This document shows positions 1-5,697 of a DNA stretch of 7,069 bases, in pieces. The notes beneath the pieces are model-generated. The model made no database searches. It was given only the letters and a program-made list of their open reading frames with translations, and had not been told where the DNA came from. This DNA is from Bacteroidota bacterium (GTDB taxonomy: Bacteria > Bacteroidota > Bacteroidia > Chitinophagales > LD1). The stretch's first letter is position 1. Each line of letters opens with the position of its first letter. The DNA lies in NCBI GenBank assembly GCA_018267355.1, contig JAFDYP010000579.1:1-7069 (forward strand), in the 5' to 3' direction. The position numbers were made by a program, and so were the translations under genes.

Positions 1-3
1 AAC

Positions 4-185
4 CAAGAGACAAGAACCAAGAAGCAAGAGACAAGAAGCAAGAAGCAAGAGGCAAGAGCAAAGAGACAAGAGGCAAGAGCAAAGAGACAAGAGACAAGAA
101 CCAATAGGCAAGAAGCATAAGACAAGAATCAAAAGCCAAGAGACAAGAACCAAGAATCAAGAGGCAAGAAGCCTGAGACAAGAAG
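4..185. repeat. 26-unit heptamer tandem array (CAAGANN)
   Basis: Reading from position 4, the sequence divides into 26 consecutive 7-bp units with no insertion or deletion (182 bp = 26 x 7). Most units are CAAGA followed by two variable bases, such as CAAGAGA, CAAGAAG, CAAGAAC or CAAGAGG. Degenerate units (AAAGAGA, CAATAGG, CATAAGA, CAAAAGC, CCTGAGA) keep the phase. The plus strand is almost free of T, so the array is a polypurine tract interrupted by C every 7 bases. It may continue past the left edge of the window. It lies beyond the terminator of the lipoprotein genes and I see no gene in it. Short heptamer repeats between genes are, from memory, common in some Bacteroidota genomes; their function is unknown to me. 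Confidence 0.9.
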
Positions 186-211
186 AGGACTGCAACGTGC
201 AAGTCGCACAC

Positions 212-242
212 AAAAGAAAAGGCCACAGCAGCTGCCATGGCC
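212..242 (-). terminator. Intrinsic terminator after the lipoprotein genes
   Basis: On the minus strand a GGCCA/TGGCC stem (238-242 with 221-225) encloses a 12-nt loop containing a GCAGCTGC palindrome, and is followed by the T-rich run TTTTCTTTT (212-220). It begins 27 nt after the stop codon of the last DUF4382 gene. A T6 run at 247-252 on the plus strand means the hairpin could also stop transcription coming from the left, so it may act in both directions. The stem is only 5 bp, so strength is uncertain. Confidence 0.65.
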
Positions 243-268
243 TCTCTTTTTTCCGGTAAGAAAATATC

Positions 269-1039
269 TTAGAACGCTACCAGACCGATATCGGCTGTCT
301 CGCCGGCAGTCACTGCGATATTAGGCACCGTGACGGCAGTGAGCGGAGATGGCGGCGTGATGGTCACGGTATAGGTGCCCTGCGTCAGACCCCGTATGCG
401 GAAGTATCCGTCATCCGTAGCGCTGGTAGAGAAGGTGCCCCCATTGCCACTCACGGTGATCACTACGTTGGTATTGGCAGGTGTGATGTGCCCCATGATG
501 CTACCCGTAGCGCTCACATCCAGGCCTATAGTGCGCAGCACCGGGCGCAGGTGGTAGGTAGCGCCGTTGTCATCTGTCACTACAGACTGGTTAGCATCAA
601 AATCTACCAGCAGCTCCGTGGTCGTATTGGCCACTACATTCTGATGGATGGCCAGGGTCAGGCCGGCATCGTCACCGCTATTGATGGCCATAGGGTAGGA
701 GGTACCATCTTTCACCACAGTGTTATTGCTGCCCAGTGTCAGTTTGACGCTTTGCACAGTGCCTGCACTCACATTGCCGGAGGCGATGAGCGTGTCTATG
801 TCATTGGAGTAGCGCAGCAGGTTGTACACGCCGGCATGGGTACTCAGCGTGACCATGCTGCCGTCCGTGCGCACCACCTGTACACTGCGTATGTCTACGT
901 TTACCTGTGAGTACGGGCCCGGCCCGTCTGTCATGCGCACCTTGTACATGGTACCGGTTGCGTCATTCTTTTTGCATGAGCCGATCAGCATTGCGCCGCC
1001 TATGATCGCCGCCGCTGCCAGTATTTTGATTCCTTTCAT
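269..1039 (-). CDS. DUF4382 lipoprotein, paralogue 3 of 3 (256 aa)
   Basis: A predicted lipoprotein of unknown function. Residues 1-21 form a lipoprotein signal peptide with lipobox LIGSC, giving lipidation at Cys22, so the mature protein should sit in the inner or outer membrane facing the periplasm or the surface. Residues about 31-172 match the DUF4382 pattern, with MTDGPGPY at 36-43, IDTLIASG at 81-88 and DFDAN at 146-150. Residues about 176-256 form a separate beta-sandwich-like domain of the carboxypeptidase-regulatory type (GYFRIRGLTQGTYTVTITP). It is the last of three tandem paralogues. Its first 16 bases are identical to those of the paralogue starting at 2747, which points to a duplication. 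The start is supported by the signal peptide and an A-rich leader. DUF4382 has no established biochemical role that I know of. Confidence 0.9.
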   Translation of the reverse strand: MKGIKILAAAAIIGGAMLIGSCKKNDATGTMYKVRMTDGPGPYSQVNVDIRSVQVVRTDGSMVTLSTHAGVYNLLRYSNDIDTLIASGNVSAGTVQSVKLTLGSNNTVVKDGTSYPMAINSGDDAGLTLAIHQNVVANTTTELLVDFDANQSVVTDDNGATYHLRPVLRTIGLDVSATGSIMGHITPANTNVVITVSGNGGTFSTSATDDGYFRIRGLTQGTYTVTITPPSPLTAVTVPNIAVTAGETADIGLVAF

Positions 1040-1056
1040 GTGTTTGTTCTTTTGAG
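1040..1056 (-). promoter_or_regulatory. A-rich translation leader without Shine-Dalgarno
   Basis: The minus strand just upstream of the ATG at 1039 reads CTCAAAAGAACAAACAC, with no GGAGG-like element. Bacteroidota ribosomes largely ignore Shine-Dalgarno sequences and favour A residues upstream of the start, so this is the expected form of an initiation region and supports the chosen start. Confidence 0.5.
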
Positions 1057-1089
1057 TGTTTGATAATCATGATCGCTCACACGGTCCGC

Positions 1090-1108
1090 GCTGTAGTATA
1101 GCTACAGC
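1090..1108 (-). other. Intercistronic stem-loop between DUF4382 genes
   Basis: A perfect 7-bp inverted repeat (GCTGTAG/CTACAGC) with a 5-nt loop lies 11 nt after the stop codon at 1119-1121. An eighth T-G wobble pair is possible on the minus strand. No T-tract follows on the minus strand, so it is not a typical terminator for these genes. A 3'-end stabiliser or a partial attenuator between the second and third lipoprotein genes is possible. Confidence 0.5.
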
Positions 1109-1118
1109 AGTTCTTTAT

Positions 1119-1898
1119 TTATAGGGTGATCAAACCTACATCCGTAGAGGCTGAGGCGTTCACCGTTACGTTGTTTACAGTCACTTCGGTCAGCGGAGCC
1201 AGCGGAGTCACGGTCAGCGTATAGCTGCCGGCAGGTATGCCTATCAGCACAAAGTAGCCGTTCACTGCCAGGGCCGTGGAGAATGTGCCCGCAGCACCGG
1301 TCGCGGTCACTACAGCCAGGGTGCCGGGTATAGATACGTGGCCCGTGATGCTGCCCGTAGTAGTGGCATTTACCACTATGGCACGGAGCACGGGCTTGAG
1401 GTGATAGCCTCCATTGCCCAGCGATACTATAGATTGATTGGCATCAAAGTCTATGAGCAGCTCCACTACACCATTCACCGCTGTAGCATTCTGCACGTTT
1501 ACCTTGAGTCCGCTCTCCTCGCCGGATGGTATCGTGAGCGGCACTGTGGTGCCATTGACCACCAGTGTGCTGTTTGATCCGAGTATAAACCTGATCTGCT
1601 CTACTGATCCTGATATCTGGCCCGTGGCGATCAGTGTGTCTATACCATTATTGAAGTCAAGCAGGTTGTATATACCGGCGTGCGTAGCGAGGGTGGCCGT
1701 GCTGCCATCAGTGCGTATCACCTCTACGCTTTGTATGTCGATATTCACAGCTGTATATGGGCCGGGAGCGTCCGTCATGCGGATCTTGTAGGTATTGGTG
1801 GCGCCGGAGGCGTTATCCTTTTTGCACGCAGTGAAAGTAAATGCTATGGCTGCTACCATCAGTACGATAGCGATGGCCCTTGAGGTTATCTTTTTCAT
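1119..1898 (-). CDS. DUF4382 lipoprotein, paralogue 2 of 3 (259 aa)
   Basis: A predicted lipoprotein of unknown function. I place the start at 1898 (MKKITSRAI...), not at the upstream in-frame ATG at 1934. The later start puts the charged n-region directly before the hydrophobic stretch and gives 259 aa, matching the 256 and 257 aa of its paralogues; the upstream ATG falls inside an intercistronic hairpin. The lipobox FTAC ends at Cys25, followed by KKDN. The DUF4382 region spans about residues 36-175, with MTDAPGPY at 41-48, IDTLIATG at 86-93 and DFDAN at 150-154. A carboxypeptidase-regulatory-like beta domain fills about 180-259 (GYFVLIGIPAGSYTLTVTP). Its gaps to both neighbouring paralogues are under 80 bp, so co-transcription is likely. 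Confidence 0.9.
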   Translation of the reverse strand: MKKITSRAIAIVLMVAAIAFTFTACKKDNASGATNTYKIRMTDAPGPYTAVNIDIQSVEVIRTDGSTATLATHAGIYNLLDFNNGIDTLIATGQISGSVEQIRFILGSNSTLVVNGTTVPLTIPSGEESGLKVNVQNATAVNGVVELLIDFDANQSIVSLGNGGYHLKPVLRAIVVNATTTGSITGHVSIPGTLAVVTATGAAGTFSTALAVNGYFVLIGIPAGSYTLTVTPLAPLTEVTVNNVTVNASASTDVGLITL

Positions 1899-1925
1899 TT
1901 GATTATGGATTTTGATGATCAGAAT

Positions 1926-1957
1926 GAAAGCCACACGGAGTGATCCATGCGGCTTTC
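1926..1957 (-). other. Strong intercistronic RNA hairpin
   Basis: On the minus strand a 14-bp stem with a TCAC tetraloop forms from GAAAGCCGCATGGA and TCCGTGTGGCTTTC. Two positions are G-U wobbles in the transcribed strand but would be A-C mismatches in the other strand, so the fold fits the RNA actually made here. It starts 17 nt after the stop codon of the first lipoprotein gene and ends about 28 nt before the next start. Only a weak pyrimidine stretch follows, so attenuation or transcript stabilisation is as likely as termination. Confidence 0.7.
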
Positions 1958-1973
1958 TATATACGGTTGATTC

Positions 1974-2747
1974 TTACAAGGTCACTACGCCTATATCGGT
2001 AGTAGAGCCTGAGGTCACATTGATACCGGTCTTGGTCTGCGCCTGCAGCGGCAGGAGTGGGGTCACGGTCACAGTATAGCTGCCGGTGGCCAGGCCGCGT
2101 ACGCGGAAATATCCGTCTACAGCCAGGCTGGTAGAGTAGGTGTGGCCGTTACCGGTCACGCTTACCACTGCTACGATGCCTGTATTAGATACATGGCCCA
2201 TGATGATACCACTCGCAGAGGCATCTACATTGATAGGGCGGATGGTAGGTGTGAAGGTATAACTGCCGGAGCCGCTGGCCTGCACAGATGCATTGGCATC
2301 AAAGTCTACGATCAGCTCTGTAGTGCCGTTGGCTGTCACTGTCTGGTTTACATCCAGTGTCACAGTGGCGTCAGTAGTGGAGCTGAAGGCCAGGTTGTAG
2401 GTGCTGCCGCTGGATACTACGCTATTATTAGTACCGAGCACGAGCTTCACCTGCTTCACGGTGCTGATATTCACATTGCCGGAGGCTATGAGGGTATCGG
2501 TGCCGTTATTAAAGTTGAGTACATTGTATATACCTGTATTGGTATTGAGCGTAGCGGTTTCGCCATTGGCGCCGATGAGCTGTACCGATTTGATCTCTAC
2601 ATTCACTGCAGCGTAGGCTGCGGGTGCGTCTGTCATCCGCACTTTGTACATACTGCCCTGAGAGGCGGTGTTATTCTTGTCGCAAGAAGACAGGAGAGCG
2701 ATACCTGCAAATAACAATGCGCCTGCTGCTCTTTTGATTCCTTTCAT
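1974..2747 (-). CDS. DUF4382 lipoprotein, paralogue 1 of 3 (257 aa)
   Basis: The first gene of the lipoprotein set, of unknown function. The signal peptide spans residues 1-21 with lipobox LSSC and predicted lipidation at Cys22, followed by DKNN. The DUF4382 domain covers about residues 33-172, with MTDAPAAY at 38-45, TDTLIASG at 83-90 and DFDAN at 148-152. A C-terminal carboxypeptidase-regulatory-like beta domain covers about 176-257 (GYFRVRGLATGSYTVTVTP). The protein begins MKGIK like the third paralogue, with the same DNA over the first 16 bases. The 147-bp gap upstream and the terminator of the preceding operon suggest that transcription of the three lipoprotein genes starts here. A surface-exposed or periplasmic binding or adhesive role is only a guess. 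Confidence 0.9.
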   Translation of the reverse strand: MKGIKRAAGALLFAGIALLSSCDKNNTASQGSMYKVRMTDAPAAYAAVNVEIKSVQLIGANGETATLNTNTGIYNVLNFNNGTDTLIASGNVNISTVKQVKLVLGTNNSVVSSGSTYNLAFSSTTDATVTLDVNQTVTANGTTELIVDFDANASVQASGSGSYTFTPTIRPINVDASASGIIMGHVSNTGIVAVVSVTGNGHTYSTSLAVDGYFRVRGLATGSYTVTVTPLLPLQAQTKTGINVTSGSTTDIGVVTL

Positions 2748-2885
2748 GATGATTGCATTTAGTGATTAATGAAGAATGATTACATCCTCACCTTTTCAAC
2801 TACCATGCCAGCGGGGAGGAAATTGTTAAGGCAACGGATTGATATTGAATAAGACAACGCTATCGTGCAATCTATTGCCCATATT
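2748..2885 (-). promoter_or_regulatory. Presumed promoter region of the lipoprotein genes
   Basis: This gap lies between the terminator of the phage-like operon and the first DUF4382 gene, so a promoter is expected by position. I looked for the Bacteroidota sigma factor pattern (TTTG near -33, TAnnTTTG near -7) on the minus strand and found no convincing copy. The call rests on position alone. Confidence 0.3.
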
Positions 2886-2920
2886 AAAGGAAAAGGCTGC
2901 ACTCACGTATGAATGCAGCC
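2886..2920 (-). terminator. Intrinsic terminator of the phage-like operon
   Basis: On the minus strand an 11-bp stem (GGCTGCATTCA with TGAGTGCAGCC) closes a TACG tetraloop and is followed directly by TTTTCCTTT. One pair is a G-U wobble only in the transcribed strand. It begins 25 nt after the stop codon of the 208-aa gene. It marks the border between the phage-like genes and the lipoprotein genes. Confidence 0.85.
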
Positions 2921-2945
2921 GACACCTATGGAAACAAAACGAAAA

Positions 2946-3572
2946 CTATTTGTGGAAACTAAGCTTCACTTTGAGGCCTGCACTGATCTCACCACCGAGT
3001 ATGTAGTAGCCTGCATCCAGCATGTAGCGGTCTGCTACGACCACTGACAATGCAGGCGCTATATCCAGGCCACCACGGGTGAGCGGCTCCGCATAGCGCA
3101 CGCCCGCTGCAGCGCCGAGGTAAACTTTCAACAGTGCCTGCTGCTTTTCCAGCGTGGTGTTGTTCGTCACTGTACGGTCTGTCACCGGTGTGAGATCGGC
3201 CCACTGTATGGAGCGGCGGGCTATGCGGTTTGCCGTGACAATATCTGTGATGATGGCCTTAAACTCTCTGGCCCTGTAGATAGAATCTGCGTAGAGCACC
3301 GTATCACTGCAGAGTGGTGCGGCGCTTTTCACCGAAAAGAGAGTATCTCTTTGGGTCACTATCACACGCTCTACATGTGGTATGTAGGCGGTGATGGTGC
3401 GGTACATGGTATCTGTGCGATCCGTATAGCGCACGATCGTATCGCTCGTTTTGCTCACTGCCACATCGGTAGCGGTATGCATACAGCCGTGGCCGCGCAA
3501 GAGCAGCAACACCATCAGCACGAGCACCGCATTGCCTGCCAGAGACCATATCGTTATTTTATTCGTTTCCAC
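2946..3572 (-). CDS. Membrane-anchored protein with beta-strand C-terminus, possible spanin-like (208 aa)
   Basis: Not assigned to a named family. It starts with GTG at 3572; no upstream in-frame start exists before a stop, and the leader is A-rich. Residues about 8-26 form one transmembrane helix (LAGNAVLVLMVLLLLRG) after a short charged start. Residues 35-145 are a polar, Thr/Asp-rich periplasmic stretch with repeated D-T-hydrophobic motifs (SDTIV, TDTMY, RDTLF, SDTVL). Residues about 148-208 alternate hydrophobic and polar residues in four likely beta strands, ending LKVKLSFHK like an outer-membrane strand. I recall similar architectures next to lysins in Bacteroidota phages. Its place 29 bp after the CHAP lysin fits an inner-to-outer-membrane lysis protein, but that role is inference. 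It is the last gene before a terminator. Confidence 0.8.
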   Translation of the reverse strand: METNKITIWSLAGNAVLVLMVLLLLRGHGCMHTATDVAVSKTSDTIVRYTDRTDTMYRTITAYIPHVERVIVTQRDTLFSVKSAAPLCSDTVLYADSIYRAREFKAIITDIVTANRIARRSIQWADLTPVTDRTVTNNTTLEKQQALLKVYLGAAAGVRYAEPLTRGGLDIAPALSVVVADRYMLDAGYYILGGEISAGLKVKLSFHK

Positions 3573-3591
3573 GTTTCGTGTATTTTTTCAG

Positions 3592-3608
3592 TTGTCAATT
3601 GTCAATTG
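3592..3608. repeat. Short heptamer repeat TTGTCAA (2.4 copies)
   Basis: Two exact TTGTCAA units and a further TTG fill most of the gap between the lysin gene and the 208-aa gene. The TGA stop codon of the lysin gene (3602-3604 on the minus strand) lies inside the second unit, so the repeat forms the 3' end of that gene. Confidence 0.75.
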
Positions 3609-4120
3609 CTAGTCCAGCGTGAGATGATGTAGGTAGCCCGGTAGCTGCGTTTTTTGCGGTAGACACCGTCGCCCTCTGCACTGCCGCCCTCATTGGTGTT
3701 GCCTTCTACAGATTCGTAGAAGGAGTCATTGATGCGGTGGTCATACAGGCCTGTGTGTGCTACGCGCTGGTGCGCATAGTCCCAGAAGGTGATATTGTCT
3801 CCCGCCTGCGGCTCTGAGCCCGTGCCGCCGCGCATGATCACATGCTGCCAGCAGATACAGCTCGCTGCCCACGCCGTCATACCGCGCGTATCTATGCCGC
3901 ACTGCGTATAGCACCACTTCACAAAGGCCGCACACCAGGCATAGCCCGGCCCCAGGCCACAGGTGCGCAGGTACATCTCCACCTCGCGGCCATCATTGTG
4001 GCCGGTGCGTTCGCGCACGCCTACCTGAGAGGCATAGGTCTGCGCTATGCAGCCCTGCGCTGGAGAGTGGCTGCTGAGCTGCAGCAGTGCCAGTAGCAGG
4101 ATACAGTGTTTTCTCATCAT
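3602..4120 (-). CDS. Secreted CHAP-domain peptidoglycan hydrolase, probable endolysin (172 aa)
   Basis: A cysteine amidase/endopeptidase predicted to cut peptide bonds in peptidoglycan. Residues 1-22 look like a Sec signal peptide (MMRKHC, then ILLLALLQL, then SPAQG), so it should reach the periplasm on its own. The CHAP core follows: EVGVRE-type start at 32-38 (QVGVRER), catalytic Cys63 in YAWCAAFVKWC, GDNITFWDY at 107-115, catalytic His122 in VAHTG, and the acidic/Asn site in VEGNTNEGG (138-146). EGDGVYRKKRSY and ISRW at the end are typical of the Bacteroidota form. The length fits a single-domain lysin without a wall-binding module. It starts 4 nt after the stop of the preceding gene and is followed by the anchored 208-aa protein. 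A phage lysis role is likely from context; a host cell-wall role cannot be excluded. Met2 is an alternative start. Confidence 0.88.
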   Translation of the reverse strand: MMRKHCILLLALLQLSSHSPAQGCIAQTYASQVGVRERTGHNDGREVEMYLRTCGLGPGYAWCAAFVKWCYTQCGIDTRGMTAWAASCICWQHVIMRGGTGSEPQAGDNITFWDYAHQRVAHTGLYDHRINDSFYESVEGNTNEGGSAEGDGVYRKKRSYRATYIISRWTSN

Positions 4121-4124
4121 GGCA

Positions 4125-4994
4125 TCAGGCTATGGTCACGGCATGAAAAGGAAAAAAGTCATGGTCAAAGTGATCTGAGATGGTCTGGTCCCAGGTCACC
4201 ACATAGAGGATCAGCCGTGCATCAGGAGGTATGCTAAAGGTCTGCGGATCACCAGCCGGTGCAGGACCGGCCAGAAAGCTCACAGTGTCGGCAGGCTGCA
4301 GTGCCGCGTATATCAGCTCATAGCTACAGCCCGTCTGTATGATATGTGCCTGGTCGGTCATCTGCAGGCCTTCCACATTGCTGATCGTGCAGCCATTGAT
4401 CTGTATGTCCAGCACCACCGCGCCGAGCGTATCTACTTTGGTCAGGCGCGATACGGTGAAGGCCGTGCCATCGGAGTATTTATATTTCACCTGGGCCACG
4501 TAGATGCCATCCGTATTGCCACTGGCAGAGAGAGATTGATCTGCGATCATGTCTGTGGCGGAGTCTATGGGCGTAGCAGTGAGCAGATGCCAGAAGTTGA
4601 CCTCATAGTCATAGCCTGTCAGCGTGGCGCCGGCAGGTACCTGCACCGGTGATGGCGTGGCATGCAGGTCAAAGGTAAAGCTACCGCCGCCGTGGTCTGT
4701 CATGTCTATGATGCTCTGCCCCGCAGTCACACTGGTGATGGCGTGGATCGTGCAGGTCACCACATTGCTCACCGGTGCGCCTGCCATATCTGCGAGGCGA
4801 AACCTGTAGTCCTGCCCGGGTGTATAGAGGGTAGTGTCTATGGTGATGTTGGCTGTATCATCTATGGTCTTCTGACCATTGGTCAATGTGATAGGCGTGC
4901 CTACATCCAGCCAGGTACTACCATCGGCTGAGGACTGCAGTTGCACTACGCCGCTGCCGCCCGTTTCTGTGATCTTAAAGTTTGCTTTGAGCAT
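4125..4994 (-). CDS. Beta-rich protein with Fn3-like N-terminus, probable virion component (289 aa)
   Basis: No family is recognised with certainty. There is no signal peptide or membrane segment, so it is cytoplasmic or assembled into a particle. Residues 1-83 read like a fibronectin type III or Ig-like fold (VVQLQSSADGSTW near 16-28; YRFRLADMAGAPVSNVVTC at 63-81). The rest is also beta-rich and low in lysine, with YDYEVNFWHLL at 128-138 and GIYVAQVKYKYSDG at 163-176. Such domains are common as surface modules of phage tail and capsid proteins. The start at 4994 lies 13 nt beyond a heptamer repeat that occupies its upstream region. The gene ends 4 nt before the lysin start, so the two are probably translationally coupled. 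Function is inferred from context only. Confidence 0.75.
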   Translation of the reverse strand: MLKANFKITETGGSGVVQLQSSADGSTWLDVGTPITLTNGQKTIDDTANITIDTTLYTPGQDYRFRLADMAGAPVSNVVTCTIHAITSVTAGQSIIDMTDHGGGSFTFDLHATPSPVQVPAGATLTGYDYEVNFWHLLTATPIDSATDMIADQSLSASGNTDGIYVAQVKYKYSDGTAFTVSRLTKVDTLGAVVLDIQINGCTISNVEGLQMTDQAHIIQTGCSYELIYAALQPADTVSFLAGPAPAGDPQTFSIPPDARLILYVVTWDQTISDHFDHDFFPFHAVTIA

Positions 4995-5007
4995 CGGGAT
5001 GTTTTTT

Positions 5008-5063
5008 AGGGAATAGAGAATAGGGAATAGAGAATAGGGAATAGGGAATAGGGAATAGGGAAT
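5008..5063. repeat. Heptamer tandem repeat AGGGAAT (8 copies)
   Basis: Eight contiguous 7-bp units run without indels. Units 2 and 4 are AGAGAAT and the other six are AGGGAAT. The repeat lies in the 116-bp gap between the 188-aa and 289-aa genes and ends 13 nt before the start codon of the latter, so copy-number change would alter its untranslated leader. The near-perfect copies suggest recent expansion. Confidence 0.9.
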
Positions 5064-5072
5064 TTGCCTTGT

Positions 5073-5112
5073 AGCAAATCTGTAAATCCGTAATTAAGTA
5101 AATTGGTAAATC
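5073..5112. repeat. Degenerate octamer repeat NGTAAATC (5 copies)
   Basis: Five 8-bp units read AGCAAATC, TGTAAATC, CGTAATTA, AGTAAATT and GGTAAATC. The last unit overlaps the TGA stop codon of the 188-aa gene (5111-5113 on the minus strand). It lies 9 bp from the AGGGAAT heptamer repeat, so two unrelated short repeats share one gap. Confidence 0.65.
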
Positions 5113-5677
5113 AGGCAATCGCTTGCCTCACGTATTGTGCTATCTGCGCTCTCAGCGCCGCGCGTTCTTCTTCGGTAGGATGCCAGATCTTCTTGGCGTA
5201 TTTGGCCTCCAGCGCATCAGCGCGCGTGCGCAGCTCCTCGTCGGTCCAGCCGAGGCCGTAGCCCTCCGCCGTTTGTATCACCTGATAGCTATCGCGCAGC
5301 TCGCCGGTCAGTACCAGGTTCACGCTGCCGGTGTTCTGCCCTGTCAGGGTCTTATATTCATTGTACCCACCGGGCAGGTACCTCGATCGCCTCTCCTTGC
5401 CATTGGCAAAGGTCTTTGCGCCGCTTTTACCTACTGCCTCGCCGGGTGGGGGATAGGCGCTGAGGGAGACATACATCGGTCGCTGATCATAGGCGCCGAT
5501 AGCACCTGCATCGCTATCCTGGCCGCGTGTATGTATGCGCTCAAGGTTCAGCGACAGCACATGGGCCGCACCGGTCTGTAGGGCACCGTTCAGTTTTTTG
5601 CCGCTGGGCCTAAAGTCATTGAGTTTGTCGAGGTGCTTCGAGAGCACGGCTTCGAGATTGGTGCGGAGGGTGAGCAT
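5111..5677 (-). CDS. Putative phage tail-completion/morphogenesis protein (188 aa)
   Basis: Tentatively a virion morphogenesis protein of the kind that joins head and tail. I place the start at 5677 (MLTLRTNLEAVL), 20 nt after the stop of the 118-aa gene. An in-frame start at 5830 would overlap that gene by over 130 bp and add a spurious hydrophobic stretch. Residues 1-50 look helical (LEAVLSKHLDKL). Then come IHTRGQDSDAGAIGAYDQRP (48-67), a Gly/Lys loop GKSGAKTFANGKERRSRY (83-100) and VNLVLTGELRDSYQV (119-133), which resembles the LTG-LR-S core of Mu gpG/HK97 gp10-like proteins. The end is helical and charged (AKKIWHPTEEERAALRAQI). I recall similar sequences in Bacteroidota prophages but cannot verify a family here. 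Confidence 0.75.
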   Translation of the reverse strand: MLTLRTNLEAVLSKHLDKLNDFRPSGKKLNGALQTGAAHVLSLNLERIHTRGQDSDAGAIGAYDQRPMYVSLSAYPPPGEAVGKSGAKTFANGKERRSRYLPGGYNEYKTLTGQNTGSVNLVLTGELRDSYQVIQTAEGYGLGWTDEELRTRADALEAKYAKKIWHPTEEERAALRAQIAQYVRQAIA

Positions 5678-5697
5678 GGTGTTAGGTTCAGAAGTGG

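Noticed and set aside
4..185. CRISPR array or protein-coding repeat
   Set aside because: Units are 7 bp with no spacers, so it is not a CRISPR array. A plus-strand frame is open from the left edge to a TAA at 118-120 and gives a Lys/Arg/Glu-rich 7-residue repeat, but it is an expected by-product of a purine-rich heptamer and stops within the array.
1090..1120. Plus-strand terminator formed by the GCTGTAG hairpin followed by a T-rich stretch
   Set aside because: The following sequence (AGTTCTTTATTT) is somewhat T-rich, but no plus-strand gene exists upstream for it to terminate.
1899..1934. Upstream ATG at 1934 for the second DUF4382 gene
   Set aside because: It would put 12 extra residues before the signal peptide and lies in the stem of the intercistronic hairpin; the start at 1898 gives a length equal to the paralogues.
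2142..2714. Long plus-strand open frame (190 codons) opposite the first DUF4382 gene
   Set aside because: It is exactly antisense to a gene with a signal peptide and conserved domain; its translation is rich in His, Tyr and Cys with no domain. Similar antisense frames lie opposite the other genes and follow from codon use.
2748..2885. Bacteroidota-type promoter (TTTG / TAnnTTTG)
   Set aside because: Several TTG and TA-rich words occur on the minus strand, but none has both elements at a suitable spacing.
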